Assembly: GCA_963735005.1 (NCBI GenBank)
Contig: CAVTJA010000002.1
Coordinates: forward strand, 100,426-164,425
DNA: 64,000 bases
From: WTKG01 sp963735005
GTDB taxonomy: Bacteria; Actinomycetota; Actinomycetes; Actinomycetales; Demequinaceae
Direction: 5' to 3'
The translations under genes were made by a program, and so were the position numbers. Position 1 is the first letter of the stretch, and every line of letters begins with the position of its first letter. The notes below the pieces were generated by a model that had not been told where the DNA came from, searched no databases, and saw only the letters and a list, made by a program, of their open reading frames with translations. Below are positions 51,066-58,598 of this stretch, one piece after another.

Positions 51066-52325
51066 ATGGCCCGCACGCTTCGCAACGACCTCGCCTCCGC
51101 CGGCGCGGGGATGTCCCGCGCGTGGGGCGGTGCGCCCGGCTGGGTAGCCGGCGCGGTTACCGGGATACAGGCGGCTGCGCTGAGCCTGCTCGCCGTGCTC
51201 GCCGTCGCCTTGGTGGCGGTCGCCGCCGCGCCAACGCCCGACGGTTCGGTCGCCGTTGACTGGGGCGGCGCGTCGTCCGCCGCGCTTGAGTTTTGGCTGC
51301 TCGCCTTTGGCACGCCGGTCGTCGCCTCGGGATTCGTGGTTGACCTGGTCCCGCTCGGGCTCACCCTTGGGGTCGCGGCGATCACCTACGTGCTGGCGCA
51401 GCGGTTCACGGCGCCGAGGCTCGGGAGCGTGGCGATCGCGGGGTTCTCGCTCGGCTCGGTGGTCGCGATCGTCGCGGTCGCCACGGGCTCTGGCCCGGCC
51501 GTCGCGGTGCAGTCAGGGTTGTGGGCGAGCGTCCTCGGCGGCGTCGCGAGCGGCATCGGCGTGCGCCGTGCGCGCGGGGTGAGCGTGCTGCCGATCCCGC
51601 CGCTGCCAGCACTCGCCGCGCGGGCGCTGCGGCAGGGACTCGCGAACGTGTTGGTCGCATACGGCGCCGCCGCGGTGCTGCTGGCCGTGGGCGTGGTGGT
51701 GGGCTGGGGCGACATCGGCCGCGCCGCCGAGACGTTGAACGCTGACCCGGTGGGGGTAGGCGTGGTCGCCGTGGGCGAGCTCGCGTACGTCCCGACCATG
51801 GTCGCGTGGATGCTTGCCTGGCTCACGGGCATCGGATTCGTCGTGGGCTCCGGCAGCCTCTACACCCCCTCCGAGCTGACGGCCGAGCCGGTGCCGGCGG
51901 TGCCGCTGTTGGGCGCACTACCGCACGCGGCGGGTGGCGCGCTGGTGTGGGCGCCGGTGCTGCTGGTGCTGATCGGCGCGCTCGTGCGCTGGGCGCTTGG
52001 CCCGCGGGCGCAGGCGACCCGCGCAACCCTTGGCACGAGCTCGCTGGCGGCGGCGGTGACGTTCGGGGCGTTCGCCGTTGGCACGGCGCTCGCAACCGGG
52101 TCTATCGGCGGCGGCTACCTGCAGGTGGTGGGGGCCGACTGGCTGATGGTCGGGCTCGTTGGCGCGGCGCTGATCTGGGCGGGTTCGCTACTTGCGGAGG
52201 CAGTGGCGTGGTGGCGCGCAGTCGCGGCTATTTCTCGTCGGGAAGCTCGACGCCAAACTCTGCGAGCCGTGCCCGGCGGTCCGCGTCGAACTGATCCTCA
52301 CAGGTCCGCTTCGCCACGTTCGTGA
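51066..52325 (+). CDS. DUF6350 polytopic membrane protein
   Basis: 419 residues, Ala/Val/Gly-rich, with about ten hydrophobic segments. It matches the actinobacterial family placed between sucD and purN (DUF6350), function unknown. ATG 51066 follows CACCAT by six bases and has no ribosome binding site. The last 33 residues are Arg-rich and lie over the end of a convergent gene (98-base overlap), so the true C-terminus may be shorter. Confidence 0.8.
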   Translation: MARTLRNDLASAGAGMSRAWGGAPGWVAGAVTGIQAAALSLLAVLAVALVAVAAAPTPDGSVAVDWGGASSAALEFWLLAFGTPVVASGFVVDLVPLGLTLGVAAITYVLAQRFTAPRLGSVAIAGFSLGSVVAIVAVATGSGPAVAVQSGLWASVLGGVASGIGVRRARGVSVLPIPPLPALAARALRQGLANVLVAYGAAAVLLAVGVVVGWGDIGRAAETLNADPVGVGVVAVGELAYVPTMVAWMLAWLTGIGFVVGSGSLYTPSELTAEPVPAVPLLGALPHAAGGALVWAPVLLVLIGALVRWALGPRAQATRATLGTSSLAAAVTFGAFAVGTALATGSIGGGYLQVVGADWLMVGLVGAALIWAGSLLAEAVAWWRAVAAISRREARRQTLRAVPGGPRRTDPHRSASPRS

Positions 52326-52644
52326 TGGCGCCCTTGAGGCACTCATTACGCGCCATGATCTGGTCGTAGAGCAACACCGGGGCCACGGTCTGGAGCGCGG
52401 AGTAGATACCGAGCAGCGTCGCCGCGATGAGCATGATCACCGCGACCGATCCGGAGCCTCGGCGCAGCTGCGCGAGGCCCACCACGCCCAATGTGAACAC
52501 CACGAGTCCGGCCACGCCAGCCGCGAGCGAGAGCGGGAATGGCAGCAACAAGGTCACGACCATCGCGGCCAAACTCCACACCACCCATGTGGTGGAGCGC
52601 GGCGGGGCGGGGCGGGTCGTCGGGTGCGTCGGCGTGACGGGCAT
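52228..52644 (-). CDS. Small membrane protein, unknown
   Basis: 138 residues. A Thr/Pro-rich head of 20 residues, three hydrophobic segments (about 24-42, 44-60 and 70-95), then a 40-residue soluble tail with two cysteines (ARNECLKGAI, RTCEDQFDADRRARL). The architecture resembles small actinobacterial DUF4190-like membrane proteins but I cannot assign a family. ATG 52644 is preferred because earlier in-frame codons are antisense to purN. It converges on and overlaps the end of the DUF6350 gene. Confidence 0.7.
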   Translation of the reverse strand: MPVTPTHPTTRPAPPRSTTWVVWSLAAMVVTLLLPFPLSLAAGVAGLVVFTLGVVGLAQLRRGSGSVAVIMLIAATLLGIYSALQTVAPVLLYDQIMARNECLKGAITNVAKRTCEDQFDADRRARLAEFGVELPDEK

Positions 52645-52678
52645 GGAATCCTTTGCGGTTGAGTTCCCAGCATGCCGA

Positions 52679-52684
52679 TAGGGT
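52679..52684 (+). promoter_or_regulatory. Putative -10 element, leaderless purN
   Basis: TAGGGT six bases before the purN GTG, no Shine-Dalgarno. Confidence 0.45.
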
Positions 52685-52690
52685 CGTCCT

Positions 52691-53329
52691 GTGACAAGCG
52701 AACCCGCCGCAGCATCGGTCGCGGTATTGATTTCCGGAGCGGGATCCACCATGGCTGCGGTACTTGAAGCCACGCGCGATCCCGCGTACGGCGCGCGCGT
52801 GTGCGCCGTGATCTCCGACCGCACCGACGCCCCCGGGCTGGACATCGCGCGCGAGGCCGGCATCCCCACCGCGGTGGTGGATATGCGCGACTTCCCAGAC
52901 CGCGAGGCCTGGGACCGCGGCGTCGCCGCCGCCCTCGCATCCTTCACGCCGGACCTCGTGCTGCTTGCGGGCTTCATGCGGATCCTCGGCGAACCGGTGC
53001 TCGCAGCCTACGGCGGCCGCATCGTCAATACTCATCCGGCGCTCCTGCCGTCCTATCCGGGCGCGCACGGCGTCCGCGACGCCCTCGCCGGGGGAGCCAA
53101 GGTGACAGGGTGCAGCGTCATCCTCGTGGACGCCGGGGTCGACACTGGGCCCATCCTGGCGCAGGCGCCCGTCGCGGTGCGGCCGGACGACACCGAGGAA
53201 TCTCTTCACGAACGGATCAAGCAGGTCGAGCGCCCGCTCGTTGTCGACACTGTCGGGACGATGCTGCGCGAAGGATGGACGGTCGAGGGCCACGTCGCGT
53301 GGCTCGGCCAGGAAAAGGGGAACTCATGA
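52691..53329 (+). CDS. purN: Phosphoribosylglycinamide formyltransferase
   Basis: 212 residues. Formylates GAR with 10-formyl-THF in de novo purine synthesis. VLISGAGSTMAAVLEA at the N-terminus binds phosphate, and the catalytic triad residues are in VNTHPALLPSYPGAHG (Asn, His) and VDAGVDTGPIL (Asp). The GTG start is leaderless-like. The stop overlaps purH by four bases. Confidence 0.95.
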   Translation: MTSEPAAASVAVLISGAGSTMAAVLEATRDPAYGARVCAVISDRTDAPGLDIAREAGIPTAVVDMRDFPDREAWDRGVAAALASFTPDLVLLAGFMRILGEPVLAAYGGRIVNTHPALLPSYPGAHGVRDALAGGAKVTGCSVILVDAGVDTGPILAQAPVAVRPDDTEESLHERIKQVERPLVVDTVGTMLREGWTVEGHVAWLGQEKGNS

Positions 53330-54885
53330 GTGAGCGGATGCCCGTCAAGCGGGCGCTGATTTCGGTGTACGACAAGACGGGGCTCGAACCGCTGGCGAAG
53401 GCGCTCGCGGCGGCAGGCGTGCAGATCGTGTCGACGGGCTCGACCGCGCAGCGCATCGCGGATGCAGGCGTGCCGGTGACAAAGGTCGAGGAGCTCACCG
53501 GATTCCCCGAGTGCCTCGATGGCCGTGTCAAGACGCTCCACCCCAAGGTTCACGCTGGCATCCTTGCGGACCGCCGCCTCGAGTCTCACGTCAGCCAGCT
53601 CGAGGAGCTCGGCATCGAGGCTTTCGACCTGGTGGTGTCGAACCTCTACCCGTTCGTGGAGACCGTGCGCTCGGGCGCCAGCCAGGACGAGGTGATCGAG
53701 CAGATCGACATCGGCGGCCCCTCGATGGTGCGCGGCGCGGCAAAGAACCACGCCAACGTGGCGATCGTGACCAACCCCAAGGAGTACGATGCCGTGGCCG
53801 CGGCCGTCGCGAGCGGCGGCTTTACGCTTGCCGAGCGCCAGGCGCTCGCGGTGGAGGCGTTCCGCCACACCGCTACCTACGACATCCACGTCGCGTCCTG
53901 GATGGGCAACGCTGTCGCCGCAGACGACGAGGGCACGGGCTTCCCGGGCTGGGCCGCCTGGAGCGCGGTCAAGCGCGCGGGCCTGCGATACGGCGAGAAC
54001 CCGCACCAGTCGGCCGCGTTGTACGTGGACGAGGTGGCCCACGGCGGCATCGCCGCCGCCACCCAGCTGCACGGCAAGGAGATGTCGTACAACAACTACG
54101 TGGACGCGGACGCCGCATGGCGCGCCGCCCACGACCACGACGCCGTCACGGTCGCGGTGATCAAGCACGCGAACCCGTGCGGCATTGCGGTGGGGGAGTC
54201 CGTGGCGGCGGCCCACGCCAAGGCGCACGCGTGCGACCCGGTGTCGGCGTTTGGCGGCGTGATCGCCTCCAACTCCGAGATCACGGCCGACGCCGCGCGC
54301 CAGATCGCCGAGGTCTTCACCGAGGTGGTGGCCGCGCCGTCGTTCGAGCCAGAGGCGCTCGAGATCCTGCAGGCGAAGAAGAACCTGCGGCTGCTCACGG
54401 TTGAGGGCGGGCGCGGCGCGGTAGAGATGCGCCCCATCACCGGCGGCCTGCTGCTCCAGCACTCGGACCGCATAGACGCCCAGGGCGACGACCCAACCAC
54501 GTGGACCCTCGCCACGGGCAAGGCGGCCGACGACGCGATGCTCGCCGACCTCCTCTTCGCCTGGCGCGCGTGCCGCGCGGTGAAGTCGAACGCCATCCTG
54601 CTCGCCAAGGACGGCGGCTCGGTTGGCGTGGGCATGGGCCAGGTCAACCGCGTCGACTCCTGCAAGCTGGCCGTGGACCGCGCCGGGCCGGACCGTGCGC
54701 GCGGCGCCGTCGCGGCATCGGACGCCTTCTTCCCGTTCGCGGACGGGCTCGAGGTGCTCGCCCAGGCGGGCGTCGCGGCGATCGTCCAGCCGGGCGGCTC
54801 CGTCCGCGACGAGGAGGTCACGGCGGCTGCCGCGAAGGCGGGCATCACCCTCTACCTCACCGGCACCCGGCACTTCTTCCACTAG
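53326..54885 (+). CDS. purH: Bifunctional AICAR formyltransferase / IMP cyclohydrolase
   Basis: 519 residues. Last two steps to IMP. The N-terminal cyclohydrolase domain (1-200) has ALISVYDKTGL, STGSTAQ and GRVKTLHPKVHAGIL; the formyltransferase domain has KHANPCG near residue 285 and ends GTRHFFH. ATG overlaps the purN stop (ATGA). Supplies IMP to the guaB-guaA branch encoded earlier in the window. Confidence 0.97.
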   Translation: MSERMPVKRALISVYDKTGLEPLAKALAAAGVQIVSTGSTAQRIADAGVPVTKVEELTGFPECLDGRVKTLHPKVHAGILADRRLESHVSQLEELGIEAFDLVVSNLYPFVETVRSGASQDEVIEQIDIGGPSMVRGAAKNHANVAIVTNPKEYDAVAAAVASGGFTLAERQALAVEAFRHTATYDIHVASWMGNAVAADDEGTGFPGWAAWSAVKRAGLRYGENPHQSAALYVDEVAHGGIAAATQLHGKEMSYNNYVDADAAWRAAHDHDAVTVAVIKHANPCGIAVGESVAAAHAKAHACDPVSAFGGVIASNSEITADAARQIAEVFTEVVAAPSFEPEALEILQAKKNLRLLTVEGGRGAVEMRPITGGLLLQHSDRIDAQGDDPTTWTLATGKAADDAMLADLLFAWRACRAVKSNAILLAKDGGSVGVGMGQVNRVDSCKLAVDRAGPDRARGAVAASDAFFPFADGLEVLAQAGVAAIVQPGGSVRDEEVTAAAAKAGITLYLTGTRHFFH

Positions 54886-54891
54886 GCAACC

Positions 54892-55179
54892 ATGGCGGCC
54901 GACAAGGATCAGAAGGCGGAGCGGTACCGGCCCCCGCCCGCGCAGTCCACGTGGGCGGCGCTCGCGGCGGTGCTCGCCGGGGTGTTAGTGGCCGTCGCCG
55001 TCAACCCCGCCGCGGGTGCGTGGACCCTCGCCGGGCTATGCCTCGCGGGCGCGGTGGCGCGCACGTTCATCCCGCAGAGCGCGCCACTGGCGGTGCGCCG
55101 CCGGTTCGTGGACGTGACGTTGCTGGTGAGCTTCGCGCTAGCGCTCGGCTTCCTGGCCGCGACCACGCCCCTGACCTAG
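54892..55179 (+). CDS. DUF3017 small membrane protein
   Basis: 95 residues: a charged head, three hydrophobic segments (about 20-38, 43-60 and 72-92) and a short tail. DUF3017 proteins regularly follow purH or folD in actinobacteria; function unknown. It begins six bases after purH, so it is in the same operon. It converges on the aquaporin gene ten bases away. Confidence 0.87.
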   Translation: MAADKDQKAERYRPPPAQSTWAALAAVLAGVLVAVAVNPAAGAWTLAGLCLAGAVARTFIPQSAPLAVRRRFVDVTLLVSFALALGFLAATTPLT

Positions 55180-55189
55180 CGGCGCCCGC

Positions 55190-56086
55190 CTACTCGGCGT
55201 CGGCTGGTTCGTCCTCCGGCGCGAACAGTCGGAACAGCAGGCCCGTCGCGAGGCCGGCGACGATGCCGGTCACCCACCACGGCCACAGCTGGTTGAGCTG
55301 GTGTTCCGAGCCGAAGATCCAGGTGGAGGTGGCGCGCGCCGGGTTGAGCGACGCGTTCGTGAACGGGGCGCCGAGCAGCACGAGCACCGTCAGACCAAGG
55401 CCGATGGTGAAAGGCGCCTGCCCCAGCGAGGCGGTGCGCGCCGTTGCGAACAGCACCAGCGCAACAAGCAGCGCGGTCAGGATGATCTCGACGACGATAG
55501 CGGTGGCGAGCCCAAACGCGCGCGGGGACATCTCACCCCAACCAATCGAGAAGGTGTCGATGAGCTTGGGCGAGGTGGGGCTGTCGAGCCCAGTGTCGAT
55601 GCCGGGGTGCGAGTGAAGCGCCGCCCAGATGGCAAGCACCGCCGCAGCCGCGCCCGCCGTCTGCGCCACGATGTAGGCGACCACGTCGCGGCCGGGGAAA
55701 CGGCCCGCGCCCCAGAACCCGAGTGTCACGGCCGGGTTGAGGTGTGCACCGGAGATCGCGCCGAGCGCCACGGCAAGCGCGGTCACCGCGAAGCCGAAGC
55801 CGATCGCGCTGAACAGCGGCGTGAAGGCGTTGGAGTCCGAGTTGAAGATGCCCCACATCGCCGCAATGCCGAGTCCGACGAGCATCAGCACGAACGTGCC
55901 GAAGAACTCGGCGGATAGCCGCGCGCCGAACGACGACTTGAACGGGCTGACCTCGACCGGAACGGGCGCGAGGTCCGCCTCGAAGGCGTCGGTGAGGAAG
56001 GGGTCGTTGTCTGCGACAGGGGGCTTTGTCGCCTTGGCGGAGGGCTTCTTCGCGGCAGGCTTCTTGGGGGCGGGCGTGGTGGCCAT
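55190..56086 (-). CDS. MIP-family aquaporin with basic N-terminal tail
   Basis: 298 residues. Six transmembrane helices from about residue 53 and both pore motifs: SGAHLNPAVTLG (first NPA) and TNASLNPARATS (second NPA). The pattern resembles water-selective AqpZ-type channels more than glycerol facilitators. The first 50 residues are an unusual Lys/Pro/Ala-rich tail (KKPAAKKPSAKATKPP) not found in the family core. ATG 56086 follows GGAAAG. Divergent from icd. Confidence 0.9.
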   Translation of the reverse strand: MATTPAPKKPAAKKPSAKATKPPVADNDPFLTDAFEADLAPVPVEVSPFKSSFGARLSAEFFGTFVLMLVGLGIAAMWGIFNSDSNAFTPLFSAIGFGFAVTALAVALGAISGAHLNPAVTLGFWGAGRFPGRDVVAYIVAQTAGAAAAVLAIWAALHSHPGIDTGLDSPTSPKLIDTFSIGWGEMSPRAFGLATAIVVEIILTALLVALVLFATARTASLGQAPFTIGLGLTVLVLLGAPFTNASLNPARATSTWIFGSEHQLNQLWPWWVTGIVAGLATGLLFRLFAPEDEPADAE

Positions 56087-56226
56087 GGCTTTCCGTTCTG
56101 TGCGTCGTTGCGTAGACGAAGGTCTGGCGCCATCCTGCCACGAGAAGGCCGCCCTCGTGTGAACCGTTGGTCCTCGGTGCACTAGCCTGGTTGCATCACC
56201 TCAGCAACGCCAAGGAGACCCCGCGC

Positions 56227-57444
56227 ATGGGCAAGATCAAGGTAACCGGCCCCGTCGTCGAGCTGGACGGCGACGAGATGACGCGCATCATCTGGCAGTT
56301 CATCAAGGACCGCCTGATCCACCCGTACCTGGACGTGGACCTCAAGTACTACGACCTCTCGATCGAGTCCCGCGACGCGACCGACGACCAGGTCACCATT
56401 GACGCTGCCAACGCCATCAAGGAGCACGGGGTGGGCGTCAAGTGCGCGACCATCACGCCCGACGAGGCCCGCGTCGAGGAGTTCGGCCTCAAGAAGATGT
56501 GGGTGTCGCCCAACGGCACCATCCGCAACATTTTGGGCGGCGTCGTGTTCCGCGAGCCCATCATCATCTCGAACATCCCGCGCCTGGTGCCGGGCTGGAC
56601 CAAGCCCATCATCATCGGCCGCCACGCCCACGGCGACCAGTACAAGGCCACCAACTTCAAGGTCCCGGGCGCCGGCACCGCGACCATCACGTTCACGCCC
56701 GCGGACGGCTCCGCGCCCATCGAGCACGAGATCGTGAAGTTCCCCGAGGACGGGGGCGTGCTGATGGGCATGTACAACTTCAACAAGTCGATCGAGGACT
56801 TCGCCCGCGCGTCCTTCGCGTACGGCCTGCAGCGGGGCTACCCCGTGTACATGTCCACCAAGAACACCATCCTCAAGGCGTACGACGGCGCGTTCAAGGA
56901 CATCTTCCAGGACGTGTTCGACCGCGAGTTCAAGGCCGACTTCGACAAGGCGGGCCTCACCTACGAGCACCGGCTGATTGATGACATGGTCGCCGCCTGC
57001 ATGAAGTGGGAGGGCGGCTACGTGTGGGCGTGCAAGAACTACGACGGCGACGTCCAGTCGGACACGGTGGCGCAGGGCTTTGGCTCGCTTGGCCTCATGA
57101 CGAGCGTGTTGATGACGCCGGACGGCAAGACGGTCGAGGCGGAGGCCGCGCACGGCACCGTCACCCGCCACTACCGCCAGCACCAGGCGGGCAAGCCCAC
57201 GTCCACCAACCCCATCGCGAGCATTTTCGCGTGGACGGGCGGGCTCAAGCACCGCGGCAAGCTCGACGGCACCCCCGAGGTCACCGGCTTCGCCGAGGCG
57301 CTTGAGGACGTCATCATCAAGACGGTCGAGGCCGGCCAGATGACGAAGGACCTCGCGGCCCTCATCGGCCCCGACCAGGAATGGCTCACCACCGAGGGCT
57401 TCCTGGAGGCTCTCGACACCAACCTCGCCGCCCGGATCGGCTAA
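56227..57444 (+). CDS. icd: Isocitrate dehydrogenase (NADP), homodimeric type
   Basis: 405 residues. Isocitrate to 2-oxoglutarate. MGKIKVTGPVVELDGDEMTR, WVSPNGTIRNILGG and HAHGDQYKATNF mark the subfamily shared with eukaryotic NADP enzymes, not the E. coli type or the 80-kDa monomer of many actinobacteria. ATG 56227 follows AAGGAG. TAGCCT (56183-56188) is a possible -10. mdh follows after 20 bases. Confidence 0.96.
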   Translation: MGKIKVTGPVVELDGDEMTRIIWQFIKDRLIHPYLDVDLKYYDLSIESRDATDDQVTIDAANAIKEHGVGVKCATITPDEARVEEFGLKKMWVSPNGTIRNILGGVVFREPIIISNIPRLVPGWTKPIIIGRHAHGDQYKATNFKVPGAGTATITFTPADGSAPIEHEIVKFPEDGGVLMGMYNFNKSIEDFARASFAYGLQRGYPVYMSTKNTILKAYDGAFKDIFQDVFDREFKADFDKAGLTYEHRLIDDMVAACMKWEGGYVWACKNYDGDVQSDTVAQGFGSLGLMTSVLMTPDGKTVEAEAAHGTVTRHYRQHQAGKPTSTNPIASIFAWTGGLKHRGKLDGTPEVTGFAEALEDVIIKTVEAGQMTKDLAALIGPDQEWLTTEGFLEALDTNLAARIG

Positions 57445-57464
57445 CCCTCGCCTAGGAGAACCGC

Positions 57465-58451
57465 ATGACCGCACCCGTCAACGTCACCGTCACCGGCGCC
57501 GCCGGCCAGATCGGCTACGCGCTACTGTTCCGCGTCGCGTCCGGCCAGCTGCTTGGCCCCGACGTCCCCGTGCGGCTGCGGTTGCTGGAGATCGCCCCGG
57601 CGATCAAGGCGGCCGAAGGCACCGCGATGGAGCTTGAGGACTGCGCGTTCCCGCTGCTCCAGGGCGTGGACATCTTCGACGACGTCACCAAGGCGTTCGA
57701 CGGCGTGAACGTTGGCCTGCTGGTGGGCGCCCGCCCGCGCGGGGCAGGCATGGAGCGTGCCGACCTGCTCGCGGCGAACGGGGGCATCTTTGGGCCGCAG
57801 GGTGCTGCGATCAATGCCGGCGCCGCGGATGACGTGCGCGTGCTCGTGGTGGGCAACCCCGCCAACACCAACGCGCTCATTGCGTCGGCCCACGCGCCCG
57901 ACGTCCCCGCGGACCGGTTCAACGCGATGACGCGCCTCGATCACAACCGCGCGCTTGCGCAGCTGGCCGCCAAGACTGGCACGCCTGTGCGCGACATCAG
58001 CAACGTCATCATCTGGGGCAACCACTCCGCCAAGCAGTACCCGGACATCGCCCACGCGACCATCGGCGGCAAGCCTGCCCTCGAGGTTGTCGGGGATGAC
58101 GCATGGGTGCGGGACACCTTTGTGCCCACCGTCGCCAAGCGCGGCGCTGCGATCATCGAGGCGCGCGGGGCTTCGTCTGCGGCGTCGGCCGCGAACGCCG
58201 CCATGGAGCACGTCTACAACTGGGTCAACGGCACCCCCAAGGGCGAGTGGACCTCCGTGGCGCTGCCGTCGACCGGGCAGTACGGCGTGGCGGAGGGCCT
58301 CGTGTCCAGCTTCCCGGCGGTGTCCAAGAACGGCGCCTGGGAGGTCGTCGAGGGCCTCGAGATTGACGACTACGCGCGGGGCAAGATCGACGAGTCCGTG
58401 GCCGAGCTTGCCGAGGAGCGCGACGCCGTCAAGGAGCTCGGGCTGCTCTAA
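57465..58451 (+). CDS. mdh: Malate dehydrogenase
   Basis: 328 residues. Malate to oxaloacetate with NAD. GAAGQIGYALLFR near residue 11 is the cofactor loop, RPRGAGMERADLL the substrate arginine region, and WGNHSAKQYPD carries the catalytic histidine. Start follows AGGAGAACC. With icd and sucCD this clusters three TCA-cycle steps within 10 kb. Confidence 0.97.
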   Translation: MTAPVNVTVTGAAGQIGYALLFRVASGQLLGPDVPVRLRLLEIAPAIKAAEGTAMELEDCAFPLLQGVDIFDDVTKAFDGVNVGLLVGARPRGAGMERADLLAANGGIFGPQGAAINAGAADDVRVLVVGNPANTNALIASAHAPDVPADRFNAMTRLDHNRALAQLAAKTGTPVRDISNVIIWGNHSAKQYPDIAHATIGGKPALEVVGDDAWVRDTFVPTVAKRGAAIIEARGASSAASAANAAMEHVYNWVNGTPKGEWTSVALPSTGQYGVAEGLVSSFPAVSKNGAWEVVEGLEIDDYARGKIDESVAELAEERDAVKELGLL

Positions 58452-58598
58452 CCGCGGCGGGGACGAATCGGCACTTAGTCCGCGATCCGCCGCCGGGGCG
58501 GCCGTTCCACGCGGCATCTGCCGTGAGGCCGGCGCCGATCTGTGGCAGTATGTGCGGCAGCGGGCAACCGCGCCCGCACGTGCTGAGGGGAAGATCCT

